Shown here one piece after another: positions 1-15,000 of a stretch of 64,000 bases of DNA. A program made the position numbers and the translations under genes. The stretch lies in the NCBI GenBank assembly GCA_028554755.1, contig JAPTOF010000007.1:1086001-1150000 (forward strand), written 5' to 3'. The DNA is from Cordia subcordata (Eukaryota > Streptophyta > Magnoliopsida > Boraginales > Cordiaceae). A model generated the notes under the pieces. It saw nothing but the letters and a program-made list of their open reading frames with translations, searched no databases and was not told where the DNA came from. Positions within the stretch are counted from its first letter, which is position 1, and the number at the start of each line of letters is the position of its first letter.

Positions 1-3000
1 AGGGCTTCAAATGGAGTTATAGGTCTACCTAATAATTTTTCTCCGGGTTCAGGCTGTCAGTTGAGGGGTCAAAGTTGCTATGTTGAAGTTACCCTTGGCT
101 GCCCAGATGCTGTGAATGATAAAGTGCTGCAGCGAAGTTCAAGTTCTCACAAGAATGTTTTCAAGCAGCAAATTTCTGAAACCCCTGCACTGGGTAAAGT
201 TGGTCAGAAGTGTCTTCCAGATCAGGCGTCTACTGAGAGAATGTTTATTTATCCTGTTGAGGCTGTACTTGTTCCTATCATGCAAACTTCATTTGCTAGA
301 TCATATCTTAAGAGGTATTGAGTATTCTCTGATATTTTTGGAGTGCATGAACGCTTAGGGACTGCGTGGAACTTCTGTATGCTAGAGAAAATGTTTCTAC
401 TGATGATCTAATTGCCTGTGCATATAGTTTCTCCTCTCTCTCTATCTCTCTCTCTCACACACACACACATGTTGAAATAGTCCGCAAAGAACTTTTAGTA
501 TGGATGTACTGATTGCTGCAATGGCTCTAGTCCTATTTATATATCCTGTAGGAACTACAAATTAGGATATTAGTGTTAACACAATAAATAAATAAACCAA
601 TATCCTCTCTATAAGCTTAAGCTTTTAGATGAGGTGGTAACTCATTATGGTATCAGAGTCTAGAAACCAACCAGTCTCAGGTTCGAACCTTACCGCCACG
701 TATTTAAAAATATTAAAATTGTCCACGTGCAAATTTCTAAACAAATTATGTTGCATGTGAGGGGGTGTGTTAACACAATAAATAAAATAAACCAATATTC
801 TCTCTAAAAGCTTAAGCTTTTAGATGAGGTGGTAACTCAATAATTAGATGTACTTTGGTTTTCCTTGCGCCCAGAATGTTGTGCTGCGTGGATGGAAGGG
901 GAACACAATACGCTACCTAGTGTGAAATATGGAACACTAGGGTATGCTTCCTTCAATTGTTCAATACACTACCTAGTGTGAATAATAGGTGTTTTATAGG
1001 CTTAAATAAATTTCAATTCATCTTGGATAAGAAGGCTCTACATAGAATATTGCTATATGCTAGGATTTGAACTAGACTAAGTAGAATAAGAAACACAACT
1101 TAAATTTGACTAGGCCTAGAAGCCTCTTCAAGAGAATATGTAAAACAAATTCATGCAAGTAGGGAATACCCTGGAACGTAAGACTTAATAAATTATTAAG
1201 GAATCTAAGTAGAGGAAGAAAATCATTAGGACGGCTCCCCCCTCCGTTGTTTGGGCTATTTGGAAAGAATGAAATCAGAGAGCTTTTGAAGGGAAGGAAT
1301 TGCCTCTTACATCTTTGAAATATCTATGGATGCACGATCTTTGTTGTAGGATTGGGGGATTAATGTATCTATGAGGTAGATAGCACCCCCTTGGTGCATA
1401 TTAATAATTTTTTTTTTTAAATTTCACATCTAAAAAAAAAAAGGGGAAGAATTACAAAATGATCAGATGACTGCAGTGTTAGAAGGATTGTTGCAGTCAG
1501 GCCAACTTTGCAGCTTTTCTTTATTCTTCTGGACTCCAGCAGCTAAGGAGACAGCTTAATATATATTAGCATGTGTACTCAACTGACTCCAATTTTTGGA
1601 GTTTGCAGGTTCTGGCTGCAGAACTGGATTGGGCCATCACTATCTGGTGCATCATTTTTTATGCATTGGTTAGTTTCTATCAATCCTTATTTTATTGTTT
1701 ATTGGTTTCTTTCACTTCATTTTTCCTTTCCAAGTCTTGAAAATGTTGGTTGTGCCTGCATTTCGGAGGGGGTTTCTTTCTTATTTTCTTGGTTAGGGGG
1801 AGTTTGTTCTACTCTTGAATTCTATGCTATATTTCTCATTTTTTCTTTTATTATTGTAGCAGCAACAGCAAGGCAGATGTCAGAGATGGGCCTTGGCTTG
1901 AATCAAATAGCATTAGGTCTCAGCATGGTTACCATAGCAGTAGTAACAGTAACAGTAGTAGTATCAGCAGTATAAGTAGCTCCTCCAGTGACAGTGATTA
2001 CAAGACCTCAGGAGCTGGTGATCTTGAGGCAGATGCTGATTCTTTGGCGTGTGGACAGTCGGGATTGTCTTTCAATGACCAATCAAACCATGATGCTTCT
2101 AAATTGGTATTCATGCGATAGATTCATACATCTATTTTATGATTACACTTCTGCAGAAACTTTTCACATCACTGTGGCCCTATTTATAACACAAAGTGAA
2201 GATCTGTACATCTATTTTAACATCAATAGCTAACATGATATGCTCTATGTTTCCTGTGATTGATTCATGTTTCAGTTGCTTTTCTTGCATAATAAGATAG
2301 CAAAGTACTCTTCTAGTTGTATCCACTCTTTATTTCCTTCTCTTTTTTTTTTTTTTGGCTGAGTACATCATAACAGGATGCAAATAAATCATGTTTGTGT
2401 TAAGATGTTCATGATGTGTGTTTGTAATGGATGGATATTGGAGGAACTTATTGCTCTTCTACAGGGTTCTAAGCGCACACGAGCGGGGATTTCAGAGTCA
2501 TATAGTCAAGGTGGTACAGTCATAAATCCACCTACAAATGATTATGGTTCTGTTGAAGTCAACAATTCAGCCGTCGTTGGAGCTGCAAATGACCTGATTG
2601 TGTCACAGTTGGGTTGGGATGATGATGATCGTGGTGTGGGCATGGATATCGAAGCACTTCTTTCGGAGTTCGGGGACTTTGGTGACTTTTTTGAGAATGA
2701 TGTTTTGCCTTTTGGAGAGGTAGCTTTCATAAAACAACTTAGCATTTTCTGAAGACATTCAAGATAGTATCCTCATATAACAAGTTGTGATGCATGATGC
2801 ACTCCAGTTGGGCTAGTATTGGTTGCTTTTCTATTTTTGTGTTTTATCTTACATAATAATTTGTTGTAAACATGTGTATTCTGTACCTGGAGAGAAGAGC
2901 CATGAATTAATACCCTTTATCACTTCAGAGCTTTGAAGATGTAATAGGAAAGAACATCTTTTTGTTCCCTTGGCATTTAATATTCATTCTTGACAATTCC

Positions 3001-6000
3001 CCAAAATAGTCTGTCAAGTTACAAAATCTTTGCTTGTTCCCTTAAGTTTTAAATTATCTAATCTTGGTTTAGCCCCTTTGAAAACTTAGAATCTAGTAAG
3101 TATAGGTGATTATGTCTGTAAAAGCAGTTAGTTATAGTAGTCACCTCTTTGAAAACTTAGAATCTAGCCAATACATGTGATTATGCCTCTAAGTCAGTTA
3201 ACTAAAGCATGATCTGTTTCCTTCAGAGACAAAGGGGCCCCTTTCAGAATAAAGTAATTTTTTTTATTGCATTCTCAGAAATGTTGTTATCAATGTTCCT
3301 CTTTATATATCTAAAGATGTTACACGGAAAAGACCATTATACAAAAGGAAAGATTTCTTTTTCTCCAAATAATCAGGACAAGCAGAAATACTTTCGGATG
3401 ATAAATTTACTCATAATTTACGAATCTCTGCATATATACATGTGTCTCTGGCCTTTGTCAGGGTCTATGTTGCACTAATGCTCTTCTTTTTCCCCACATT
3501 TGAGCACCATTGGACTTTTATTGTCCATCTAGATGCCCTCCCTCGTTACAAATTAAGTGCTGATCAACACCCTCTCTTGATATCTTTCCGTTGGAAGAAT
3601 TAATCATCAGCATCTGAAACCTCCTTTGCTCTGCTGTGCAATTACTAATTTCCATGTTCCCTCACATGGGATGGTGGGGATATTCCCTCACATGGGATGG
3701 TGGATCCCCTCCTCAATTGTGTAGTACTCCAACTGTTGTTTTTCATTACTTTCTGTGTGCTATGTGCATGCAATGGACATCATCTAACTTGACGGCATAA
3801 TTGGGATATGTTATCTTGATACTAATCTTCTCGAATAATATGGTGAAGCCCCCAGGAACAGCAGAATCTCAGGCTCTGATGTTTACTTCCCCTGAATGTG
3901 GAGATGTTGGTAGCAGCCCATGCACCTCAATGATGGATGTATCAGATCAGATGATTTTGCCTGTAGGAATAACATCTCTGGATAGTTTTAATACACCACC
4001 TCCTCCATTATCGACGGATGAGTCCTTCAGCAAAATCCAGGATATCACAAAGAATGTTGCTTCTTCTGATCAAGCAGATCCTGTTAGCAATGAATTTGAT
4101 CATTTAGTAAAGGCTGAAGCTATGATGACCTTTGCTCCGGAATTTGGAGCAGTTGAGACTTCAACAAGTGAGGTCTGTTCGTCAATTTTTAGGAGCCCAT
4201 ATGTTCCAACATCCCGAAAAGCGGAGACTGCAAGTTCAAGCTCAAACAGTTATGTGTATTCTGCAACTCCTCCTTCTCCTTGTTTCGATGGGTCAGATGA
4301 ACAATCTCACACAGCTGTAAATATGAAGGGACTGGGGAAGCAAAACACAAACTCTATTCTCCAATCAAAGCGATATTACACTCATGTTGAGATTGGAAGA
4401 GAAAGAAATAGTGGCAAGTTATCCACTTCTACCACTAACATCGATGCACGTGAGCCAGTTGTAGCAGTTTCTTCCTTTGCTGGCTCCAATTCCACCAATG
4501 CTGTCAATTCGGTCAAGATGAGATCAAGTGACGGCCCCGTAAGATCGGAGAATTGTCTTCCATCAGGGAAAACTGTACTTGCTACTGAAGTTGAATGCCT
4601 TAAATGCCAGGCTTTCATGTGTAAGATACGGCATACACTCTTATCTTCCAGCAGCCCCTTGCCTGTTGGCTCTAGTAGGTCGTCTGGGAATATGGTATTG
4701 AATCATCCACATGGTGAACCAAGCATCATTACAGACAATATTTCAAGTAGATTTGAGGTGAAAAAGAAAGAATCTATACCAGTTAGAATAGCTGGTGATA
4801 TAGATGGAGGAACGCTGGATGGTAACTTTAATTCACCTGTTGGCGTTTGGCGCTCTGTTGGGATCCCTAAAGCTGCAAAACCAGCTACACCTAGTATGGA
4901 AGTTTGTCCATCTGTTCCACATAATTCATTCATAGAGGAAAGCATGCTTTCTTATGGTCTGAGGCAACCTCTTCATGAACTTCTTGATGGGATGGCGTTA
5001 CTTGTCCAGCAGGCTACTTCATTTGTTGATGTGGCACTAGATGCTGATTGTAGTGATGGTCCTTTCGGATGGCTTGCTCTTCAAGAACAGTGGAGGCAAG
5101 GATTTTGCTGTGGACCATCCATGGTTCATGCAGGTTGTGGGGGACTCTTATCATCTAGTCATTCTTTGGACATTGCTGGTGTTGAACTAGTAGATCCTTT
5201 CTCAGTTGATGTAAGTTCCCTGTGGACCTTAAATTTCTTGCACCAATGTGTAGGCATAATTATGTGCTTTTACATTAGCATATGTTGTGTTCTGGGAGCA
5301 GGGACAGACTTTGCCTCCAAGTAATGTAACTGCCTTAACTACCTAACAGAATGGGGAAGTACATTTAGCACATTTCGGAATATCTGCTCAACTAACTAAA
5401 AGACTTAGAGCTGTTGACAGCTACTGCTATTTGGGTGTGCTAGATCTCTGTATCTGTCATGTTTACTTAAATGTTGTAGACTAGTTATCTATGTGCAGCA
5501 TTACATTTAAACGTGTCTTTATTTGCATGACAGATTATATGGTGGATGGTAATGTTAAATCCAAGCCAGTGTCTCTGGCTAATGTTAAGCTTAAACTATC
5601 ATTTGCTTTTCTGTGGTATTGATGCTGGTAAAATATTTTATTGTGGAGGACATAGTGGAGAAAGATAGTAACTCTGAGGCAAGACCTTTTTGCATGGGTT
5701 GCAGGGTGTTTGGGCTGGAAACACAATTGATTTTCTTCCTTTTCTTTCCTAAATTGCATACATGGAGGTTTTATATATGTATAAAAGGTATCTTTTTCTT
5801 TTTTATATTTCTTCCACTGTATGCTAGCTTTGATTGTAGATCTACAAGGGTGCATCCTCCTTATTGGTACATCTGTGTGACTTTTACACATTATGGAAAA
5901 CAAATACATTTGTTCAAGCATTACAGTTACCTATAACTTGTGAGCAACTTATTTTTCATTTCGATTTCTTTTCTTTAGTGAGAACCCACAAAGTCTAATA

Positions 6001-9000
6001 ATATATTCATGATTTGAGTGTTATTATTAATATTTATTTATGTGAGATGAATCCTTGATTTAATTTTACAATTTTTACTTAAGACATTTTCATTTTCAGG
6101 TACAGGCATCATTAGCTATAAGTTTGCTGCAATCTGACATAAAATCAGCTCTAAAATCTGCATTTGGCACTTTGGATGGTCCTTTAACTGTTACCGACTG
6201 GTGCAGAGGTCGTAGTCAATTCATGGATGCAGGAAATATTGGTGATGGTTTTTCTGCAGAGTCCACTGCAAGTGCAAGTGAATGTCGAGATTCATCGAGT
6301 ACTGCAACTCTATCTGTTGGAGAAACATTAAGCCCATCCCAATCCTCTGCTGGTGGTTTGTCTTGCCTTAAAGGTAAGATTTGGCTTAGGTTTTCAAAGA
6401 AGATCTAGGTTTTCAGGGTACCAGCAGTTAGGCTATTAACATAATCTATTGCATCACAGATGGAACCAGAGTGGATGAGTCAAGCGAGAGGAAGTTAAAT
6501 CAAGAAGCTTGTGTATCAGAATCAGAACAGCAGTATGGTTCACGGGTCCGGCCGACTTTGGCTGTAATTCCGTTCCCTGCTATACTTGTTGGGTATGAAT
6601 GATTTAAGATTTCTTAATTCTCTATTTTCCTTCACTTCCCCTTGCCTCTAGATGAAGTTTAGGTTTAGTCCTTATGGGTTCACATTTTTCACTTCCTGAT
6701 AATTACTTACAATATTGAGGATCACATGAATGCCTTCAAGTTGCTGAATTGCCTACAATTTAACAGGATTATGACTTAACAATATAGGGACTCCTGATGG
6801 TTAGACTAGTCTTGGATGCCTAGGAAGAACAATAAACACATAAGATGTATAGTATGAGAGCGTGAACCTCTATGATAGGGACTCCTGATGGTTAGACTAG
6901 TCTTGGACGCCTAGGGAAGAACAATAAACACATAAGATGTATAGTATGAGAGCATGAACCTCTATGATAGCTCATGTACAACAGATCTTACAGTTAGTCA
7001 AACATCGACAAGGAACAACGAATATGTGCAATAAACAAGAAGTGAACCCCATTTCTGAATCATTTTTCTTTCTTTATCTAATAGATGGTTATATATTAGG
7101 CAGGCAGGGACTGATGTTATTAGTCCTATGATGAGGGTCGTTTTGGTAAATATAAAATGATGTTTTCCCCAACCTGACAATAAACAGAGATACATTTTCC
7201 AGTCACTGATTGGTGGATATTGTATTGATAAGCCTTGTGGTACCTCTATGCTACTCTCCCTATTTATGTCAGTCGTCAAGTGTTTCAAGGAAAATTGCTG
7301 CCTCATTTGCGACAAGGGGGGATGATCATTTACTGATAGAGGGAGAAAATTCTTGATCTTAGTCCATTATGTACAATAGGCTATTTGAGCTTTCAGAGAC
7401 GTGAGATGCTCACGTTATCAATGCCCGCCTCCTCCCCCTTCAACCCCAACAAAAAAGGCCCCACCGATGGAAAATGCAAGCTGGTGATGAGATTTTCATT
7501 TGTGAGTTTGAGCTTCAACATCTATATCATCACCTTGTTACCTGGGCCTCCACTGTTACTTGGATATTTGTAACTGTCAACGTCTTGGGTTTCTTAAAAT
7601 GTCCAATAAATAAGATCTGGAGATATGTTACCAGTGTTGGTACTTTCACAGGAAGAAGATGTAGTGCAGTATAGAGTTTCAACATAATAGGTATAAGCCG
7701 TGTAGAAAGAAACTACGTCTCAATATAATAGTGGATTTAGCTTGTGGCTATGTCACAACATGTTGGAAGTATCCCCTTCTGCTGCCAGATAATCAACTTC
7801 TCTGATCTATCATACTCAATGCCTTTTTACTTTCTCCGAGAAGTAAAGAAATTTATCTATATGCACTAAACAATTTACATCAACTCTGTAATCTATCTAT
7901 AAATTCTTGTATACTACTTATATTGCCTTTACGGAAATCCCTAGTCTTTTTTTTTTTTTGGGTCAATAAGAAAAATCCCTAGTCCAAGAACAAAGATATA
8001 TATATGCAAAGTGATATCTCACAGAAGGAAGAGACGTTTCCTTCCCTTTAAAAGCCCTCTCATTCTTTCCATTCCATAAAGTTCAAATGATGGCAAGAGG
8101 GACCGTGTGGATGGCTTCTTCTTGTGTTTGGATGATTTGATACCATTCGATGCTTTGATCTCATCATGAAAGGACTTTGAAACAGCCCCTTGACACGCAT
8201 AATGTTGATAGTGATTTCGCAGAGACTGCTAGCTCATACACATCTAAACAATAGATGCTCCATTGTTTCCATATGGTTCTTGCATAGAAAGCATCTATAT
8301 ACCACTATATGCCCTCCTTTTTTGGAGATTGTCCAACATAGTGCACAAGATTTCCATATACCACTCCATAGGAAAGCCACATGAAAGCTATGCTCAACAT
8401 GTTACTCCATGCCTTACAGAAGAATTCCTTATAACATATCTGTGCTTTCTCGTCTTTTGGCTATTCTTACGTTAAAATACGCATGTGTTTTTAATGCGAT
8501 ATGTATACATGCTGTTGTGTTGTAATTAAGCTTAGATTGGATTTTCCATATATAAGATTGAGGGATGATTGGTCTTGTTCTATGTGGGATCTGTTGCTGC
8601 TTTTGCTCCCCTTATGAAAAGCAAAAACATATAGGGCCATCTTTCCCTGGAGTCAAGCACAAAAGCTAATTTCATAATCAGGGTTTATAGGTTGAAGACA
8701 ATCAAACCTGTAAGTTCTCTGAAGCTCTGAATGAAGTCTTAAATTTCCTACTTAATTAGGTGCTCGATGTCTAGATTCATCTCCCAGTTGAGCTCTTCCC
8801 ATTGCTGGATACTCTTGGTCTTCTGTACTAGCAACAATTCTAGAATTGCCCTGCTCTTTGAGATGTGAAAGGGGAAAAAATGTACAGAAACATGCTTCAT
8901 CTGTTTGAATGATGGTGACCCTACCTTACTTACATTATTTTCACAAGTAATACGAAGGGGCTTCGTGATAAATTTTGAGTGATGTTTAGAAAATTTTACA

Positions 9001-12000
9001 TTGATGTACAAGCAAAAATTCTAAAATTGCTTGCTCTCTGACATGTGGAGGGCAAAAATGTAGAAAAATACACATCGGATGTATTCAGCATTGGTTATCT
9101 GACTTATTTGCATAATTTGCAGTTGAGTGTCTATGAGAAGTGCTTGGAATTAGCATCATGAGTGTGGCATTTATAATAACTCTTTTTGGATTTACTGCAG
9201 CATTAGTCACTGCAATGATGTAGGCACAATTCCTTTGATGTTTTTCCCCCAATGTAGCTTAATTATCTATAACTAGGATAAGCAACTATTGTCTTTTTCT
9301 GTAATAGGTACCAAGATGATTGGCTTAAGACTTCAGCGAGCTCTCTACAGTTGTGGGATAAGGCTCCTTTTGAACCATATGCGACACAGAAACATGTAAG
9401 TTATACGTAAAACAGTAATTTAACAGTCTTGCCAAGTATCTCTTGATTGCTCGGAATATTTTAGATCAAACAACGTGGAAAGTCACCTCCTTTTCTACCT
9501 TTGGACCAGCTGCTGTACTCCCTCTCTTATCCTTTTGTTTTAACTTTTGCAGATGACTTACTATGTTGTATGCCCCGACATCGATCCCCTCACAACTGCT
9601 GCTGCTGATTTCTTCCAACAACTTGGCACTGGTTAGTGTTGATGAAGTGGGTTATTGATTTTGACATGTTTAGAGATTCTATTTGCAGGCAATATAACGT
9701 AACACTTCCCTAGTGCAAAACCTTGTACTATCTAGTCCAATAATGGAAGCCAATTTTCAGAATGTATTTTGTTGCCGAAGTCTCTATGTCAGGTTAAAAG
9801 AATCTGATTGACCTCTCAGCTTAAGTATTAACTAAAGATAGTAGTTGAAGGATTGCAGAAATGCTCATTTGTTTTCTCTCCTTTGTGACTTGACCCTTCT
9901 GGGCCGAATTTGAGGGAACTCCTTGCATAAGCATATTTTGGACCTCCCAAGATTTCTGGATTAAGATCCAATCTGTAAGACTTTTAGTTTCATCTGAAGG
10001 AAACAATAGTTGGAGATGGCAAAACACATCAAGTTATCTGTTAGATGGAACCTTCTTTGTCATTGAGATATGAGTGGTTGCTGGTATGGTAATCCTTATG
10101 GATATCAAATTCAAACAGAAAAAGATTCCGAATGTTCGATTCTTGAAAGTAGATCAATTTGACATTATTTTAGCTTGTTGAACCTAGCTTTGCTTTGCAA
10201 AGTCTTTCCTTAATGTTGCTTATCATTTGAAGTGGTAATTGACACTAAAAATTTTATTGAAGGTAGAAATGTCACCTCCATAATCAGAATTCTGATGTCC
10301 TTTAATCATCATTTATGTGATTCTTTCAAGTCAAATATCTAGTTGTCTGGAAAATTTAATCAAGATGTCTGGAAAATTTAATCAAGATGTTGTCGTCTAT
10401 ATGGTTTTTCTATAGTTGATGGATTATCTTCTTCTTGCAAATGCAAAATCATGATGCTCAAGGTTGGTTTGATATGTTAATTCTAAGAGAGAATGTATGT
10501 TCAAGAAATTATGACTAAATGTGATGCAATTGGTTTGAGAGCTTTTGGTGGATGAAGAATATTCATCAGTTAGATTTTTTTTCCCTAGGTTCTGTTGCTC
10601 GAAAGAAATACCCTCTGGGAAAGATCTACACATTTCACCTATTTTGCTTCATGTTTTCATTTAGTTGCAATATCTTTTAGTTGTCTTTGCCCACATCATT
10701 GCATCTTATTGGCTCAACATAAGTGCATTAATTTGTTCATGGTGTTTGTGTTATGGTATGACATGTAACTGGAAATCTGCTGGATAATATTGTTTTTGTG
10801 GCATCACCATCTTCCTCACATATTTGAGGACTTGAATTACTATTTGAAAAACATGTCATGCACATTAGGCCTCTATTCACATGCAAACTTTTTTTTTTTT
10901 AAATGGATTTTTGCTTATGGTCTTTGGTTTTTTGCAGTTTATGAGACTTGCAAACTGGGAACTCATTCACCGCAAAGTTTGGGAAATGAAATGGACATAG
11001 ATTCTGGGAAGTTCTCGTCTTCTGGTTTTGTTCTGCTTGATTGCCCTCAATCAATGAAAATAGACAGCAGCAGTGCATCTATGTTGGGATCAATCAGTGA
11101 TTACTTTCTCTCCCTGTCCAATGGTTGGGATGTAACTAGTTTTTTAAAGTCTCTTTCGAAGGTCCTCAAAACTTTAAAACTTGGTTCATGCATGTCAACA
11201 AATTTAAAGGAAGGAAACAGTGGAGCTTGCATGGTAAGTTGCAGTACCCATTGTGCTACATTATTCTGGACTGAGTGGTATTGCCGTTACTAGAAGATAC
11301 TAAAATCAGTCTTGCACCAATCAAGTTTATTCCTGTCCCCTTGTTGATATCTGATATTTAGTTGTGTTTCCTCCGTGCTCCCTTCCAGTGCTCCAATCTT
11401 ATGTTGGCACTTGATGTAAGTTGCTTCTATTAGACTTCTAGGTTTACTTCTTTCCTGTCATCTTTGCATTCTGTTGTATATCCACTTAAATATGCTCTTT
11501 CTCTGGATTATATCTTTATGAGTTATACATAGAAAATGTGTGCTGTAGTGCAGTGTTCTTTTTCCTTTCATGAAATACCATCTGCAGTATTCTTTTCTCT
11601 TTCTTTATGTTAGGAGGGGTGTGTTAGTGTTCTGGAGGCACAGAGGTTATGTCGGGTCCACCTTTATTTATTGGTAAAGCTGAAGATTTTCACTGCATGC
11701 GGTAGATCAATATTGGTGATGTAGGTAAATATGGAAAAACATGAGTATATATGAAGATTAAGTGAACCATAGGCAGGCTGAGTGGTCATAATAAGTTGAA
11801 ATATATTAAGTTCCTCAGATTCTTTGTTACTTCACAAGCATTTATAAGGTGCTAGCACAATGAGGCATTAATATTTTATGAGTTTTTAGTATTTAGCTTC
11901 ATTGATATAAAAATTTTACATTAATTTGCCTTCTGGAAGCTTGGAAGATAAAAAATAAATAGATGGATGGAGCTTCAGATGAGTTGGTAAATTTGCGTGG

Positions 12001-15000
12001 TATTTGAGCCTGTTATAAAGAGGTCACAGATTCAAGTCTCAGTGCTTCCCGTTGGAAAAAGAATGTCTGCAAAACCTAAACTAGAAAAGAGAATCTCGTT
12101 TGCAAATGAGGGAGCTTTTTGAGGCCAATAATAAACCCAGTAGACCCTTCTTCAATAGTGTAATTGACATTCAATGAGATTTGTTCCTTCGCTTAGATTT
12201 GAGATGGTCTGAATCACCAAAACATTTTTGAGCAAATACAGGTGTGCAGCACTTCTGGATTATGCTTTTGTATCTAGATTCATCTTTATCATTCTAAATT
12301 GACTTCACATGTGGAAGCAGATGGTATCTGTCAACTGGTTGTACCCAAGAATATTGGTAACTGTGGTTTAGGTTTTACTAATTTGTATCATATGTTTTCA
12401 TTTGTGGAATCAGGTAATCTATGTGGTTTGCCCCTTCCCTGAGCCACTTGCAGTTGTACAGACTGTAATAGAATCTTCTGTTGCTATTGGATCAGTCATA
12501 CTTTCTTCAGATAAAGAAAGGAGATCTATGATGCACAATCAAGTCGGGAAGGCCTTGAGTCACTCGGCTGCTGTAGATGAGGCGCTCTCAAATGTTTTTA
12601 CACTTTCAGGATATAGTATCCCTAAATTAGTATTGCAGATCGTGACAGTTGATGCCATTTTTAGGGTTACAACGCCCGCTCTTAATGAGCTAGCTGTTCT
12701 AAAAGAAGTTGCTTTTACTGTTTACAATAAGGCCAGGAGAATTACTCGAGGATCCTCCAATACCACGGTTCCATCATCACTCTTGTCTGATAGATCTCAT
12801 TCCGCTTTAATGCAAATGAGCACTCCAGTTTCTGGGATGTGGAAGGATGTTGGTCCCCGAATGGCTGGACAGTCACTTCAGAGAGATGGTGAACTGGACG
12901 CAAGCTTGAGGGCCGGAACTTGGGAAAATTCTTGGCAAACATCAAGAATGGGAGGAATTGGATTTGATCAAATCAGAATGGGAGATTATTTTGTTCAAGA
13001 TGAAATTCGCTGTATGTTTGAACCACTTTTCATTCTTGCAGAACCAGGTTCTTTGGAACGTGGTGTGTTTCCTCCTGTTTTTGGGAACATAGGTTCTGAA
13101 TCTTCAAGACCACTGTCAGATGATGGTACTAGTGGAAACTTCACTCAGAATTCAGTTTCCTCAGGAACCGGAGATTTCGGAATGTCGTCTCAGCCTGATG
13201 TAGCAATGGAGCAGGATGGTTTTGGATCTGGACCTCAGAAGACACTGCCAAGTTTGCATTGTTGTTATGGGTGGACTGAAGATTGGCGTTGGCTGGTGTG
13301 CATATGGACGGATTCGAGGGGAGAGTTGCTGGACAGCTATATATATCCTTTTGGAGGAATTTCTGGCAGGCAGGACACCAAGGGTCTACAATCCCTTTTC
13401 GTTCAGATTCTGCAACAAGGATGTCAAATCCTCCAGGCTTGTCCTGCTGATGCAGGCATTATAAAGCCTAGAGATTTTGTGATTGCACGTATTGGCTGCT
13501 TCTTTGAGCTGGAATGCCAGGGTATAAATTTTGCTTACATGACTAAACCACACTTTACATTTATCAGTTGAATATATCTAGTAACATGCTGCAAGTTGCT
13601 CGATTACATTGAAGTTTTATTCAGTAGTGATGGCTTAGTTTTTCCTAAGCACAAATTTTTGACTATTCTGTGATGTTTGACCAAAAAATGAGAAAAATAG
13701 GAACTATTCTGAGATGGTCTACCTTATGGGCCAAAAGTTATTTGGAGAAATGGCTTTGATAAAACTTGTGTTACGACTTATACATGCTTTTGACTTTTAA
13801 GTGGTCAAATTTTCATGGCATTGTTTGGAGGTTGCTTTACTGGCCTAAGAATGAAATGTATCTTAAGTTGGCCAGTTGAATTTAATATCTTTTTCCATTA
13901 TTCTAGCATTAATACGTTATATTCTAATTTTTAATTGCATACTTCTGAGCAGAATGGCAGAAAGCTCTCTATGCAGTTGGGGGTTCTGAAATGAAAAAGT
14001 GGTCTCTGCAGCTCAGACGGTCCATGACTGATGGCATGCCTGCAAGCAGCAATGGACCTTCGTTACAGCAACCGGAGATGAGTTTGATACAGGAGCGAAC
14101 ACTATCTTCCTCACCTAGTCCGTTGTATAGTCCTCGCTCAAAGCCTTCACCCTTTATGAAAGGAGGCTTGGGACAACCATCATCCAGAAAGCCACTAATA
14201 GGACATACTGCAGTGGACAGCTCCAGGGGTTTGCATCAGTGGGTACAGAGCATCTGTTTTGTCTCAGTTTCTGTCGATCATTCGTTACAACCTGTGTTTC
14301 AAGCAGATTCAACATCTCCCGGTTGGTCCACTTTATGTTTTACCATCTTTGTTACTGTAGTTGTACTTATTTTTCCTCTATCTTCCTCTATTCATTTTCT
14401 TTCTGTAACATAATTTGCTTTTTAGATATATTTATATGTAAATTCATTTAATGTTAAGCAAAATAATTTTGCAAATTATAAGTGGCATAAATGTAAGCAA
14501 GCACATATCCAGCTGAGCGGTCTGCCAAAATTTTCCGTTCACATTGTAAACTTTTAATCTCTGTCCTGAATCTTGCCTTGCTTAGGCACATTGCCTTCTG
14601 ACAGAGAGTTGTTTTGTTGCAGGGGCAAGTCAAGGTAGTGGTATTTCTGGCCAGCCAGGCTATCTCGAGGGATACACTCCTGTGAAGTCTCTTGGATCTA
14701 CATCTGCATCTTACATCCTAATCCCATCACCGAGTATACGCTTTCTCCCTCCAGCACCTCTTCAGCTCCCAACTTGCCTGACTGCTGAATCCCCACCCTT
14801 GGCCCATCTTCTACACAGTAAGGGCTCCGCCATCCCTCTTTCAACTGGTTTTGTGGTCTCTAAAGCTGTACCTTCAATGAGGAAAGATACAAGGAGCATG
14901 TCAAAAGAAGAATGGCCTTCGGTGCTTTCGGTTGGTCTTGTTGATTATTATGGAAGTAATAGCATCGCCCAAGAAAAGATTGTGAAGAGTGCCAGCAAAC

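Larger units (their letters stand above)
315..1608 (+). other. MED13 intron holding a TRIM and a LINE fragment
   Basis: Large intron between the YVEVTLG exon and the FWLQNWIGP exon. It contains a CT/AC microsatellite near 427-470, an intact TRIM retrotransposon at 574-842 and a LINE remnant near 1230-1400. No other gene is visible. Confidence 0.9.
6593..9307 (+). other. MED13 intron with tandem repeat and antisense LINE remnant
   Basis: The longest intron of the gene in this window, 2.7 kb. It contains a 91-bp tandem duplication (6786-6970) and an antisense LINE zinc-binding remnant (about 8030-8480). The remaining sequence shows no coding or RNA signature that I can recognise. Confidence 0.85.

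Noticed and set aside
640..700. tRNA-derived SINE, because GGTTCGAACC looks like a box B promoter
   Set aside because: Paired 75-bp LTRs, a TGGTATCAGAG primer site, a purine tract and 5-bp ATTAG duplications fit a TRIM much better.
1571..1975. 134-codon frame read as a membrane protein
   Set aside because: It runs through two MED13 exons in the wrong frame and an intron; the hydrophobic part is T-rich intron sequence.
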